Shown piece by piece: positions 7,947-16,360 of a stretch of 34,351 nucleotides of DNA. How positions within the stretch are numbered: position 1 is the stretch's first letter; each line of letters starts with the position of its first letter. The position numbers were made by a program, and so were the translations under genes. The DNA lies in NCBI GenBank assembly GCA_964245425.1, contig CAXTMV010000027.1, forward strand, positions 1 to 34,351, given 5' to 3'. Source of the DNA: JACMLD01 sp964245425. Its GTDB lineage: Bacteria; Bacteroidota; Bacteroidia; Chitinophagales; Chitinophagaceae. The notes beneath the pieces were generated by a model. It was not told the DNA's origin, did no database searches, and saw nothing but the letters and a program-made list of their open reading frames with translations.

Positions 7947-8825
7947 TTAGTTCCGGCTATCGAGCCCCCACATCAGTTTGGTGCGCAGGGTTTGCAGAAA
8001 ATTATTTTCATTCAGTCTTACCAAACCCATTGTAAATGCTTCCCTCTTTACCGCCAGCTGCACGCTTTTGCTTACTACCTGGCGCCGGGCATCCAGTGCG
8101 CAGATAAAATCTTCTGCTCTTCCTTCCACTTCAAAGGAAATAACGTTGTTGTCAGGTACTACGATGGATCTTACATTCAGGTTGTGCGGCGCCACGGGTG
8201 TTATGACAAAACTACTGCTTTCCGGGAAAACAATCGGGCCATTGCAACTGAGCGAATAGCCGGTAGACCCCGTGGGGGTAGAAACTATCAGCCCGTCTGA
8301 CCAATAGGTATTCAGGAATTCGCCGTTTAAATAGGTGTGGATCTTGATCATCGGTGAGGTATCCTTCTTATGAATGGCAAATTCGTTCAGCGCATAGGGC
8401 ACTTCTCCAAACAATTCTTCACTGGCATCCAGGTGTATCAGCGAGCGCCGGTCTATAACAAAACCCCTTTTTACCAGCGCCCGGATGGCGGTGACGGCGT
8501 TTTCCTTACCGATGCTGGCCAGGAACCCTAACCTGCCAAAATTTATGCCAAGCACAGGGATATTTTTATTGCGCACCATGGTAACGGTATCCAATAAAGT
8601 ACCGTCGCCGCCAAGGCTGATCAGGAATTCGATTGATTTGTCCAGCTCCGAAACATCGTTAAAAGTGGTGATCGCCGCAGAAAGCCGGATCCCGGAAACA
8701 ATCTGGTCGAAATAAGGCCGGTAAATAACAGGGGTAATTTTCTGCATGGCCAGCTCGTTGAAAAGCTCCTGCACCTCGGTACTATGCTCCCAATCCATTA
8801 CCCTGCTGTATATCGCTACTTTCAT
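7947..8825 (-). CDS. nadK: NAD kinase
   Basis: This 292-residue cytoplasmic enzyme phosphorylates NAD to NADP. It contains the family's 'ISLGGDGTLLDT' loop (GGDGT at 72-76, catalytic Asp74), 'PVLGINFGRLGFLAS', the conserved 'ALNEFAIHK' (Asn147-Glu148) and the glycine-rich 'TPTGSTGYSLS' (about 183-193). The length is normal for the family. The ATG at 8825 is well placed. It sits between the second Omp85 gene and the DUF6089 gene, with 93 bp to the latter, in the order common across Bacteroidota. Confidence 0.97.
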   Translation of the reverse strand: MKVAIYSRVMDWEHSTEVQELFNELAMQKITPVIYRPYFDQIVSGIRLSAAITTFNDVSELDKSIEFLISLGGDGTLLDTVTMVRNKNIPVLGINFGRLGFLASIGKENAVTAIRALVKRGFVIDRRSLIHLDASEELFGEVPYALNEFAIHKKDTSPMIKIHTYLNGEFLNTYWSDGLIVSTPTGSTGYSLSCNGPIVFPESSSFVITPVAPHNLNVRSIVVPDNNVISFEVEGRAEDFICALDARRQVVSKSVQLAVKREAFTMGLVRLNENNFLQTLRTKLMWGLDSRN

Positions 8826-8850
8826 TTATTTAAATTACGGCAAATATGAC

Positions 8851-8879
8851 AAGGATTAACTGGATTTAAAAGGATTTTA
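8851..8879. repeat. Short AAGGATT / TGGATTT / AAGGATTTTA repeat block
   Basis: Three GGATT units (AAGGATTAAC, TGGATTTAAA, AGGATTTTA) follow one another just upstream of nadK, at about 10-bp spacing. The unit resembles the AAAGGATTTTC array at 842-875, so both may be copies of one dispersed intergenic repeat. Confidence 0.5.
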
Positions 8880-8970
8880 CTGACCTCCAACCTTTTTGTA
8901 TGGCTTTCTGAATTTTTATGAAAGTCATGGCCACCTGTTCAATCCATAAAAATCCGCATTCCATCCCTTG

Positions 8971-10416
8971 TTAGAAATCATTACGGATATGAATAAAAAA
9001 ACCTGGCTGGCCCAACTGGTTAAAACTATACTCCGCCCTGAATATAAAATCATAAGCGCTTACCACATCAATACCGGCACCGGCGGTGTACAACAACTGG
9101 TTCACCAGTGAATTCTGGGTAAATGTTCTGTTATAGACATAGCCCAGATCGCCATATACCTTAAAATAAATGGCAAAAGGTACGCTGGGCAGGGTGGGCA
9201 ACCGGCCGCCGTTGACAGAAAAATTGTACAAATGCTTGCGGAGCGTACTCCGGAGCAGGGCGCCTGCCACGCCATCCACCACATATTTTTCCAGTCCACG
9301 CAGGTACACGTCGCCGTACCCGAACATGCGTTGGTTAAAATAGGGTTGGTCAAGCGGCAGTTTAAGTGCGCCATAGCCCTGCAAACCAGCATAGTACTGC
9401 CCCCCCAGCGGCCAGCCGCCGGTGAACCTTCCGGTAAACTGCGAAAGGTTCATATCGCTGTTGATACCCCGGTGCGTAACGTTTACATCGCCCATAAACC
9501 CCTTCAATACATACGCCGTATAGTCTACTTTCTGGTATTCCAGCGTATAAGAGAGCTCAGGATAAAAAATATTGCGTGCACCGTTGCTCAGATAGGCAGG
9601 GTTGATGGCCGCCACGCTGCTGTCTGTTTGCAGGTAAGTAAAGCCCAGGCGCAACAGGTGCCGGGTGGTTAAGGCGGGACGGTAAAAATAGTTCAGGGTG
9701 ATGCCGGACTGCTTGAACAGGTACCTGCCTGCGCCCTTCAGGGTATCTGCATTTACAAAATTCTGCAGGTTATTGGCAGTGCTGATATTGATCTCTTTCA
9801 ATGCCGCATACAGCACCCCGAACCCAAATCCGTGTTTCAAGGATTTATCGGAAGCCGGCTGGTCGTAATTCAGCTGCAGTTGCCGGGTATAGCCCGTTAG
9901 CAGCCATATCCGCAAACGGTCATTTCTGCCGGTAAAATTGCTGTGCAGGAATTTCAACCCGTAATTAACCCGCGAAAGGCTGTAATTTTTTTCTGACCAG
10001 GCGGCCAGGTTCCTGTCTACCGGCCTGAAATAAGGAACCGGGAAAATATACCATCTCTCTTTTACTTCCACCTGCACATCGGCCAGGTATCCGTGAAATG
10101 CTTTTAATGAAATAATAACGTCATTGAACAACCGGGTATTTATCAGCAGTTCTTTGGAACGTTGAAAGCCGGCGGCCAGGCGACCCAACGTAAGTGTATC
10201 GCCCTGTTTGAAAGACAGCTCTCTTAATATGGTACCTGTTCTGGTTGTTTTATTACCGGAAACAAAAATTTCGTTTACCACAAAGGCGGCTTCTTTGTGC
10301 AGGCTGTCTGTTATAGCGGGTTTGCCGGCACCGGTTTCAGCCAGCTGGCACCAGCTTATAAAAGGCCAGCATAAAAAAAGAAAGGGGATGATGTAATGCT
10401 TTTTTATGGCCGTCAC
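8971..10416 (-). CDS. Omp85-family outer membrane protein with one POTRA domain
   Basis: The 481-residue product starts with GTG at 10416 and a signal peptide (about residues 1-22, cleavage before QLAE; the Trp before the Cys argues against a lipobox). A single POTRA-like domain follows (about 45-122: 'VVNEIFVSGNKTT', 'LINTRLFNDV', 'DVQVEVKERW'). The rest is a beta-barrel with 'YLRGLEKYVVDG', equivalent to the xRGx loop-6 motif of Omp85 proteins, ending in a terminal Phe (..IRNDF). BamA and TamA homologues carry five and three POTRAs, so this is a reduced member. Its substrate is unknown. It lies between the CBS gene (49 bp) and nadK (145 bp) in the bamA cluster. Confidence 0.82.
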   Translation of the reverse strand: MTAIKKHYIIPFLFLCWPFISWCQLAETGAGKPAITDSLHKEAAFVVNEIFVSGNKTTRTGTILRELSFKQGDTLTLGRLAAGFQRSKELLINTRLFNDVIISLKAFHGYLADVQVEVKERWYIFPVPYFRPVDRNLAAWSEKNYSLSRVNYGLKFLHSNFTGRNDRLRIWLLTGYTRQLQLNYDQPASDKSLKHGFGFGVLYAALKEINISTANNLQNFVNADTLKGAGRYLFKQSGITLNYFYRPALTTRHLLRLGFTYLQTDSSVAAINPAYLSNGARNIFYPELSYTLEYQKVDYTAYVLKGFMGDVNVTHRGINSDMNLSQFTGRFTGGWPLGGQYYAGLQGYGALKLPLDQPYFNQRMFGYGDVYLRGLEKYVVDGVAGALLRSTLRKHLYNFSVNGGRLPTLPSVPFAIYFKVYGDLGYVYNRTFTQNSLVNQLLYTAGAGIDVVSAYDFIFRAEYSFNQLGQPGFFIHIRNDF

Positions 10417-10465
10417 CCGGTTGGTTTTGTTTAATATATCTGGTAATGGAAAAGAGTGGTATGGG

Positions 10466-11128
10466 TTACATGTTGAGATAATTCATGAGGTGGTCATAAT
10501 TAATGCGCAGTTCATTTTCATACAGTTCCTCACCAAAATAATATTTAACATTGTAGTCGTAGCGTTGAAAAGTGGCTACCACATCGGATACTTCAAAGCG
10601 GTTCAGCTTTATGGTAACGTACAGCTGCTGTACCTGGTTGTCAAAAAAAGTATTGAGCTGTGTTATCTGCGCGTCATTTGTTTCTACCAGTTTGCAGATC
10701 TCGGAGAAAGAAAAATTGGCCTTTGCCAGTTCCAGTACTATAATCCCACCGGGTTCGTCTGTGCCGGTCATGCGGCCCAGGTACTTCAGTAAATCTGGGG
10801 CAGATATGGCACCTGCCCATTCCATTTCTTTTTCAACTACCGGAATTACGCTGAGGCCATAGCTGTTGCAAAGCTGTACGGCTTCCAGGAAATGGGAATT
10901 CGCCTTTACAGAAAGCCGCAGCAATTGTGGTTCCAGTTGCTCCAGCAGCAGGCTGTCGTCCGGCGCATTGAGTGCATCCTCTTCGCTGATAAGCCCCATG
11001 TATTTATCCATATAGGTTACCGGCAGGTGCAGCAGCTGATAGTCTGCCATCAGTTGCTGTGCGTGGTAGATGGTATCGCTGAACGATAATACCGGAAGGG
11101 AGGATGATATGAGTTGTATGTTTAACAC
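10466..11128 (-). CDS. CBS-domain protein with C-terminal ACT-like region
   Basis: The 220-residue protein starts at GTG 11128. Residues about 1-120 look like a CBS pair ('LPVLSFSDTIYHAQQLMADYQLLHLPVTYMD' type repeats, then 'AVQLCNSYGLSVIPVVEKEM'), which usually senses adenine nucleotides. Residues about 125-200 ('GGIIVLELAKANFSFSEICKL', 'VTIKLNRFEVSDVVATFQRY') resemble an ACT or regulatory fold. A protein of this layout is commonly found beside nadK in Bacteroidota. No enzymatic domain is present, so a sensor role is an inference. The 49-bp gap to the Omp85 gene suggests co-transcription. Confidence 0.75.
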   Translation of the reverse strand: MLNIQLISSSLPVLSFSDTIYHAQQLMADYQLLHLPVTYMDKYMGLISEEDALNAPDDSLLLEQLEPQLLRLSVKANSHFLEAVQLCNSYGLSVIPVVEKEMEWAGAISAPDLLKYLGRMTGTDEPGGIIVLELAKANFSFSEICKLVETNDAQITQLNTFFDNQVQQLYVTIKLNRFEVSDVVATFQRYDYNVKYYFGEELYENELRINYDHLMNYLNM

Positions 11129-11256
11129 TGTTACAGTGGTGTTTTAAAAAATGAATTTTGCTGACAGGCAATGCAGGTATAAAAGTACGCTAAAGAGAAC
11201 GTAGTCAACAACCAGGTTATTACAATAGACTGCTAATATCGCAGAACCGCTGCCGG

Positions 11257-12015
11257 TCAGTTGAGTTTTGTTAAAAAATTATGAAGGATAGCATTAAATT
11301 CTACCGGCACTTCCATCATGGGCGCATGGCCGCATTTGTCTATGAAATGCAGTTCGCTGCCAGGAAGCAGTTTATTAAATTCTTTGGCAACAAATGGAGG
11401 TGTAATGGTATCGTTATTGCCCCAGATCAATAATGTGGGTATTTTTATCCGGTTCAGCTCTTCGCCCAGGTTGTTGCGGATAGCGCTTTTTGCCAGGGCT
11501 ATAATTTTAATGACTTTAATGCGACTGTTAACAATATCATACACTTCGTCTACCAGTTCCTTGCTGGCCATGTTCGGATCATAAAAAGTAAGTTCGGTCT
11601 TCTTCCTGATATATTCATAATCGCCTCTTTTGGGATAAGTATCTCCCATACCGTTCTCAAACAAACCTGAGCTACCGGAAAGAATAAGTGATTTTATCCG
11701 TTCGGGGTGCTTGAGCACATGTACCAGCCCCACATGGCCGCCCAGCGAATTACCCAGCACATGGATGTTCTGGTAATTACGGGCTTCTATGAACTTGTGT
11801 ACAAATTTCTGCAGGCCGCCTACGCTGGTATGCAGGATGTCCAGGTCAAACAAGGGTAACATGGGCACTATCACCCGGTTGGTGCGCCGGAAATATTCTA
11901 TCAGGTGTTCAAAATTGCTAAGGGCGCCAAATAAACCATGCAGCAGCAGCAGTGGTTCACCCGCTCCTTCTTCAACAAACCTGAATTTATCTACCTGTTT
12001 TATTTCGTAATTCAT
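11257..12015 (-). CDS. Alpha/beta-fold hydrolase
   Basis: This 252-residue cytoplasmic protein has the hydrolase triad: nucleophile Ser90 in 'VLGNSLGGHVGL', Asp202 in 'LIWGNNDTITPP' and His230 in 'IDKCGHAPMMEVP'. The oxyanion region is 'LLLLHGLFGALSNF'. No signal peptide is visible. A homologue next to the CBS/nadK cluster is common in Bacteroidota, but pdxJ, which often accompanies it, is missing here. Substrate is unknown; the cap region (about residues 120-185) is rich in Lys and Arg. A -7 type box TAACTTTG lies at 12113-12106. Confidence 0.9.
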   Translation of the reverse strand: MNYEIKQVDKFRFVEEGAGEPLLLLHGLFGALSNFEHLIEYFRRTNRVIVPMLPLFDLDILHTSVGGLQKFVHKFIEARNYQNIHVLGNSLGGHVGLVHVLKHPERIKSLILSGSSGLFENGMGDTYPKRGDYEYIRKKTELTFYDPNMASKELVDEVYDIVNSRIKVIKIIALAKSAIRNNLGEELNRIKIPTLLIWGNNDTITPPFVAKEFNKLLPGSELHFIDKCGHAPMMEVPVEFNAILHNFLTKLN

Positions 12016-12037
12016 TATAAAAAATTACAAGGGCGCC

Positions 12038-12113
12038 CCGGTGGCATCACCGGATCCTGAATTGGCCGCTAAAATAATTGATTTGTAACAAATATGGTTG
12101 TAAATCAAAGTTA
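12038..12113 (-). promoter_or_regulatory. Leader of the alpha/beta hydrolase gene: -7 box and hairpin
   Basis: The minus strand has TAACTTTG at 12113-12106 (consensus TAnnTTTG, no clear TTG upstream). Downstream is a 6-bp GC hairpin CCGGTG/CACCGG at 12038-12053, about 25 nt before the ATG at 12015. The hairpin could affect translation or read-through. Confidence 0.35.
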
Positions 12114-12239
12114 TAACCCATTTTTTACATGCAGTTACCCCGCGGTTGGGCCAATGCAGGCCTTTACACGCATATTATGTTTCTGCTAAATCTGGTAATT
12201 GTATTCAGACGAGTTGAACGGACCGGCTTTCGCCTGCTG

Positions 12240-12779
12240 TCAGGACTGTATTTTGTTCGACAATCCTGCAAAAAAATGCTCCAGCTGCCCGAACATATCT
12301 TTAAACCAGGGCACCAGTTTTCCGAGTACACTAACAGTTTCCGGGCCCCATGGTTTAATAAAGGGATAAGTTTTTGAAGCACCAATGGTACTGGCGTCTA
12401 TCATACCTGTTTTTTCGACATAAAAAAGCACAACGCTGAAAATAACGATGTACAAGGCAATATATAAAATAATGCCACCCAACTTATTAGCCCAGCCCAG
12501 CCATGCCAGTTCCACTGCTTTCTGCAGCGCGCCGGCGCCCAGGCGAACCAGCAGCACAACTGCCAGAAAAACCAGTGTAAAGGCTACAACAGGCAGCCAT
12601 TTTGCGGCAATATGCACCGCATTGGTAAGCTTTGAAGCGGTAACAACGGATAATTTGATAGCAGCGGCCAGCCCTATTACCAGTGCCAGCAGAGAAAAAA
12701 CAGCAACAATAAGCCCCCTGGTATATCCTTTAAATAAGGCCATTGCCAATAGCGCAATAAATATGATATCGATTAACAT
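12240..12779 (-). CDS. CvpA family membrane protein
   Basis: The 179-residue protein has four hydrophobic segments (about residues 1-20, 25-45, 62-85 and 100-122) and the CvpA-family opening 'MLIDIIFIALLAMALFKGYT' with 'RGL' just after, plus 'LGWANKLGGIILY' in the middle. CvpA proteins are inner-membrane proteins first linked to colicin V production and later to envelope stress; the exact role is unsettled. The gene starts 7 bp after the yqeY stop, so the two form an operon. Confidence 0.85.
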   Translation of the reverse strand: MLIDIIFIALLAMALFKGYTRGLIVAVFSLLALVIGLAAAIKLSVVTASKLTNAVHIAAKWLPVVAFTLVFLAVVLLVRLGAGALQKAVELAWLGWANKLGGIILYIALYIVIFSVVLFYVEKTGMIDASTIGASKTYPFIKPWGPETVSVLGKLVPWFKDMFGQLEHFFAGLSNKIQS

Positions 12780-12786
12780 ATCCGGT

Positions 12787-13239
12787 TCACTTAGCCAGTA
12801 ATTCCTTCACGGCCGCACCTATTGTTTTACCATCTGCCTGGCCGGCCAGTTGTTTGCTGGCAATGCCCATCACTTTGCCCATATCGGCTACCGAACTGGC
12901 ACCTGTTTCTGCAATTATTTTCGCCAGTATATTTTTCAGTTCCGTTTCGTTGAGCTGTTTCGGCAGAAATTTTTCTATGACGGCTATTTCTTCTTCTTCT
13001 TTTTTTGCCAGGTCGGGCCGGTTCTGCTGCTGGTAGATCAGCAGTGAATCCTTTCGTTGCTTTACCAGTTTCTGCAATAGCGTTGGTTCGTCTTCCTCCT
13101 TCAGTTCGCCACCGGCACCTTCTGCCGTTTTTGCGATAATGATGGCCGCTTTTATCGCCCGCAATCCCCGCAAACCGGCTTCATCTTTTGCTTTCATTGC
13201 GTCTTTCATGTCAGCCATTATTTTTTGCTCCAGGCCCAT
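12787..13239 (-). CDS. GatB/YqeY domain-containing protein
   Basis: This 150-residue soluble protein has the YqeY pattern: an N-terminal helix with 'MADMKDAMKAKD', then 'LRGLRAIKAAIIIAKT', a charged central helix, and a C-terminal domain with 'IEKFLPKQLNETELKNILA', 'MGKVMGIASKQLAGQADGKT' and 'IGAAVKELL'. The C-terminal part is the tRNA-binding tail domain also found in the GatB subunit of the amidotransferase that makes Gln-tRNA or Asn-tRNA. The stand-alone protein's role is not established. It precedes cvpA by 7 bp. Confidence 0.93.
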   Translation of the reverse strand: MGLEQKIMADMKDAMKAKDEAGLRGLRAIKAAIIIAKTAEGAGGELKEEDEPTLLQKLVKQRKDSLLIYQQQNRPDLAKKEEEEIAVIEKFLPKQLNETELKNILAKIIAETGASSVADMGKVMGIASKQLAGQADGKTIGAAVKELLAK

Positions 13240-13266
13240 ATCAAAAATTTTATTGGTGTAATTATA

Positions 13267-13614
13267 TTATAAAGCGTTTTCTTTCAGTTGCTGATCGCGG
13301 AATTTCTTGTAAAAGCTGCCGGCAAAATTCTTCATATCGTCTACCAGTTCCTGATTTTTGGTAGCTCGGTTAAAGGTATCTGCCATGGTCATAATGGTCT
13401 GGTAATAGAAATCGGCCATTTCGTCTACCATCATTTCTTTTGTCCACAGATCAATGCGCATGGCTGCTTTATCTGCGCCATCCCAAAAAGAAAGCATCAT
13501 GGCTTTTGATTTTTGTGCACTGTCGGCTGTACTGTCGCTGGCTCTCCAGTTGATATGCTGCGGAACCTTGTCTTTATCCAGTACTACATCTATTGTTATG
13601 GTTGATTGCATCAT
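13267..13614 (-). CDS. gldC: Gliding motility protein GldC
   Basis: From the ATG at 13614 the protein has 115 residues (a second ATG follows directly at 13611). It matches GldC across its length: 'TITIDVVLDKDKVPQHINW', 'KAMMLSFWDGADKAAMRIDL', 'WTKEMMVDEMADFYYQTI' and 'MADTFNRATKN'. GldC is a small cytoplasmic protein needed for efficient gliding in Flavobacterium and conserved in many Bacteroidota, including non-gliders. The open frame extends upstream but that part has low complexity and no conserved features. No other gld gene is next to it; the neighbours are yqeY and a glycosyltransferase. Confidence 0.9.
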   Translation of the reverse strand: MMQSTITIDVVLDKDKVPQHINWRASDSTADSAQKSKAMMLSFWDGADKAAMRIDLWTKEMMVDEMADFYYQTIMTMADTFNRATKNQELVDDMKNFAGSFYKKFRDQQLKENAL

Positions 13615-13721
13615 AGTGTAAAATATAAATGGTAAAGGTAGCGGATTTGACCGCTCATTTTTTGACCGGGAGAATAAAGAGAAAAAGAGAACAAGCGCTT
13701 GCGGCGATGACATTATTTAAT

Positions 13722-14744
13722 TCACGCTTGCAGGCTGTTCTTTTCTGCATCGGGCTGCGTTACACATTGCCAGATATCTGTCAGCATCTGTTGTCGGCTG
13801 AATGTGCTGGCTGCAAGGGCCGCCTGTTGGGCCAATGCCTGCTGCCGCTGTTCATCTTTGTATAATAATAACATGGCTTTGGCAAATCCTGCTGCCACCT
13901 CTCCTTCGGGCACCCATTCTGCAGCAGCGGTAAATGAGCGGTTCTTTTCATATCCGGAAGCAATCACCGCCTTATTTGATTGGAGCGCCCATAAAAGTGA
14001 AAGCGGAAAGGAAGGGCCGGCGGATGGGTACAGCATGGCGTAACAGGCACCGACCAGCCTGGCTATTTCAGCAGTGTCTATATCTTTCTGTACCACCACA
14101 TCGTTCCTGTATTTGTAGGTCAGCAGTTTTTCTTCCAGCACCGGCGTCCAGGCTGTTGTATAACCGGCTATTACCAGTTGCATATTGGAGTGCTGCCATT
14201 TTTTGAAGACCGAAAAGGCTTTCAGCAGGTCTACCAGCAAGTCTTGTTCAGTGATATTGCCAATAAATAAAAAGAAGGATTTGCCAGCGGTATATTGCGT
14301 TCTGATACTTTCTGCCGCCGCCCAGGGCATGGCAGGGATGGCATTGCCTAGAACGGGCTGTACAACGGTGACTGGCGTTGATTTTCCGGCATCCGCACCG
14401 GTGAATAACAAGCGCTTGTTAACGGGCGCCATCTTTTTTTCAACGTGTAGAAAGCGGATGTCCAATCCATGGGCCAGCACCGTTACCAGCCGGTCTGCCT
14501 GGTTTTTCCGCAACAGCTGCTGCAATTTTTTTCTGTCGAACCAGGCCATGCCCGACCTTTTTATTGACAACTGTTGCACATTTGACAGTGGCTGAGCAGC
14601 GCTCGCTTTTTCATCATATATAAAAAAAAACGAATGGCCGGAATGCAAAATGGCCAATTCCTGCCAATATTCTTTAGTAAAAACCCCTAAGGCTGGCTCC
14701 GTTTTGTACGTAGTCCTGAAATCAATAAATACTTTCATAGTCAT
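13722..14744 (-). CDS. Glycosyltransferase (GT4-like fold)
   Basis: The 340-residue protein has a Rossmann-type N-terminal half and a C-terminal half with GT-B features: 'FFLFIGNITEQDLLVDLLKA' (start of the donor-binding domain), 'MQLVIAGYTTAW', 'VVVQKDIDTAEIARLVGACY' and 'GPSFPLSLLWALQSNKAVIA', matching the 'EGFGLPxLEAMAxGxPVI' region of family 4. The usual Glu-x7-Glu pair is not clear: Ser and Leu-Trp stand where Glu would be, so the donor contacts may differ. Start is ATG at 14744 or 14738. A TAATTTTG box lies at 14760-14753 in the divergent gap to the T9SS cargo gene. Substrate is not predictable. Confidence 0.8.
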   Translation of the reverse strand: MTMKVFIDFRTTYKTEPALGVFTKEYWQELAILHSGHSFFFIYDEKASAAQPLSNVQQLSIKRSGMAWFDRKKLQQLLRKNQADRLVTVLAHGLDIRFLHVEKKMAPVNKRLLFTGADAGKSTPVTVVQPVLGNAIPAMPWAAAESIRTQYTAGKSFFLFIGNITEQDLLVDLLKAFSVFKKWQHSNMQLVIAGYTTAWTPVLEEKLLTYKYRNDVVVQKDIDTAEIARLVGACYAMLYPSAGPSFPLSLLWALQSNKAVIASGYEKNRSFTAAAEWVPEGEVAAGFAKAMLLLYKDEQRQQALAQQAALAASTFSRQQMLTDIWQCVTQPDAEKNSLQA

Positions 14745-14863
14745 GTAAAACGCAAAATTACACTGTTTGAAGCTTGTTCGGGGCTGTTGCGCCTAAACAG
14801 GTTATGTAGCAAATGAGGGCAAAATGTGGAATTTACGGTACCCCTAAAACAGGTACTAACCCT

Positions 14864-14894
14864 TTGCGCGGGCCTAATGTTTGCGCTATTTTTG
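14864..14894 (+). promoter_or_regulatory. Promoter of the T9SS cargo gene (TTG-N20-TATTTTTG)
   Basis: TTG at 14864-14866 and TATTTTTG at 14887-14894 are 20 nt apart, a good match to the Bacteroidota consensus. The predicted start near 14901 leaves about 33 nt before the ATG at 14934 and argues against the longer open frame starting at 14826. Confidence 0.6.
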
Positions 14895-14933
14895 AACTGT
14901 AATCCGTTTATCCGTTCATCCAAATACCACTCT

Positions 14934-16109
14934 ATGAAAAACATTTACATTAAGATCGTTCCCTTATTTCTATTCATCTTACAACTATATCTTCCGGCAG
15001 ATCTGGCTGCGCAGTGTTTGTGCGCCGGCGGCATACCGGCCCAGCCGCTTAAGCAGACCCTTACCATACCGCCTACTACCATCAGTACGCTCAGCTTTAA
15101 TTTTCAACAGTTCAATCCTACGGTGGGTACTTTGGGTTGTGTGTCTTTTGCAGATACCGTAACCGGTACTTCCATTACCGGCGCGCGTAACACCGGCCCG
15201 GATTCTACTGCATTTCTTTTCCAGTTATCGCTTTCTACCAAAATACAGGGACCAGGCATTCTGATCAGTCATCCCTTCTCTCAGCAATATGGGTACGATA
15301 CGCTAAAAAAATATGGTGTGCTCGGGGATACCATTACCTATGGCCCGGCCAATATTATTACCAACCCTGTTGGAACCGGTTCTACCAGTGGTAATTCAGC
15401 TTACCTGGGTACCGGCACCGTGCCGTTTGTTTTTTCCATCAATGGTGGAATGATTACCCTGGATGGCGGGTCTAATTACAAATCGGGCGTGTCTACTACC
15501 ATTGGCGGTACCATGAGCCTGACTTATTATTACTGTCCGCTGGCAACACTGGCCAGTAACCTGCAGAATTTCTCTGCCTACAAAAAAGACAATAATGATA
15601 TTGTGCTGAAATGGACCGCACAGAATGCAGAAACCATTGACCAGTTTGAAGTAGAATACAGTGCCAATGGTGTTGATTTTGCTTCTGTAGGAACCGTTCC
15701 CGGCGATCACAATGCCAGCGGCAACTATAACTTTAACTATGCTGTAAACAATAACAGCAACGGCTATCTTTATTTCAGGATTAGGCAGGTCAGCAGCACC
15801 CATGCATCTGGCTATTCTGCCATTCAGAAGATTTCGCTGAACGATAAAGCAACTACCGGTGTCAGCATCTACCCCAACCCGGCAGCTACCGGCATTTCGC
15901 TGAGCTTTGATCATTTTCTGAGCGGCGATTATTCCGTAGACCTGGTAAATACAGCAGGGCAGGTAGTCTTTAACAAAAAAATCAAATTGTCGAACAGCAA
16001 TATCATTCCTGTAAATTTCAGCGGCAAACCGGCACCCGGCGTATATTTTACCCGTGTTACCAATACCGGCACCCGTGAGCAGCTGATAACAAGGCTGGTG
16101 ATCCGGTAA
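14934..16109 (+). CDS. Secreted choice-of-anchor E protein with T9SS type A sorting domain
   Basis: The 391-residue protein has a signal peptide (residues 1-27, cleavage after ..ADLAAQ). Residues about 38-200 match the choice-of-anchor E pattern ('QTLTIPPTTISTLSF', 'FNPTVGTLGCVSF'). Residues 208-300 form a fibronectin-like module ('VLKWTAQNAETIDQFEVEYS', 'FRIRQV'). Residues 310-391 are a type A sorting domain: 'SIYPNPAATG', 'VDLVNTAGQVV', 'PGVYFTRV' and a basic end. It is predicted to cross the outer membrane by T9SS and be fixed or released at the surface. No catalytic motif is seen, so an adhesive or structural role is likely. It has its own promoter and terminator, so is monocistronic. Confidence 0.88.
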   Translation: MKNIYIKIVPLFLFILQLYLPADLAAQCLCAGGIPAQPLKQTLTIPPTTISTLSFNFQQFNPTVGTLGCVSFADTVTGTSITGARNTGPDSTAFLFQLSLSTKIQGPGILISHPFSQQYGYDTLKKYGVLGDTITYGPANIITNPVGTGSTSGNSAYLGTGTVPFVFSINGGMITLDGGSNYKSGVSTTIGGTMSLTYYYCPLATLASNLQNFSAYKKDNNDIVLKWTAQNAETIDQFEVEYSANGVDFASVGTVPGDHNASGNYNFNYAVNNNSNGYLYFRIRQVSSTHASGYSAIQKISLNDKATTGVSIYPNPAATGISLSFDHFLSGDYSVDLVNTAGQVVFNKKIKLSNSNIIPVNFSGKPAPGVYFTRVTNTGTREQLITRLVIR

Positions 16110-16137
16110 AAAGACCGTTTTTGCTACAAAACAGATC

Positions 16138-16175
16138 TAAAGAAAAGCTGCCGCCAGAACGGCGGCTTTTCTTTT
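16138..16175 (+). terminator. Intrinsic terminator of the T9SS cargo gene
   Basis: GCCGCC (16150-16155) pairs with GGCGGC (16161-16166) around a 5-nt loop, and the flanking AGAAAA/TTTTCT extends the stem past a small bulge. The plus strand continues TTTTCTTTT. It lies about 40 nt after the stop codon. Confidence 0.75.
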
Positions 16176-16187
16176 GTGACAACATTT

Positions 16188-16218
16188 TTGAATGCTTGGC
16201 GTTATTTTATTACTTTTG
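16188..16218 (+). promoter_or_regulatory. Promoter of the DUF4290 gene (TTG-N20-TACTTTTG)
   Basis: TTG at 16188-16190 and TACTTTTG at 16211-16218 are separated by 20 nt, a full consensus match directly after the preceding terminator. A start near 16225 gives a leader of about 135 nt to the ATG at 16361. Confidence 0.6.
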
Positions 16219-16360
16219 GAACAGAATGCCCTGGCTCGGGGCGGCTACTATTTATCTAAACACGGGTTTCTGTGTACCGTAACATCAAATGCAGCAGGCG
16301 TTTTGTACGGCAATACCTATAATCTATAAAACATTTATTTTGGCAAATCTTTCAGCGCTC

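Noticed and set aside
14185..14595. 136-residue open frame on the plus strand
   Set aside because: It is a shadow of the glycosyltransferase gene; no family features.
15396..15914. 172-residue open frame on the minus strand
   Set aside because: It lies inside the T9SS cargo gene, whose domains run through the whole region on the plus strand.
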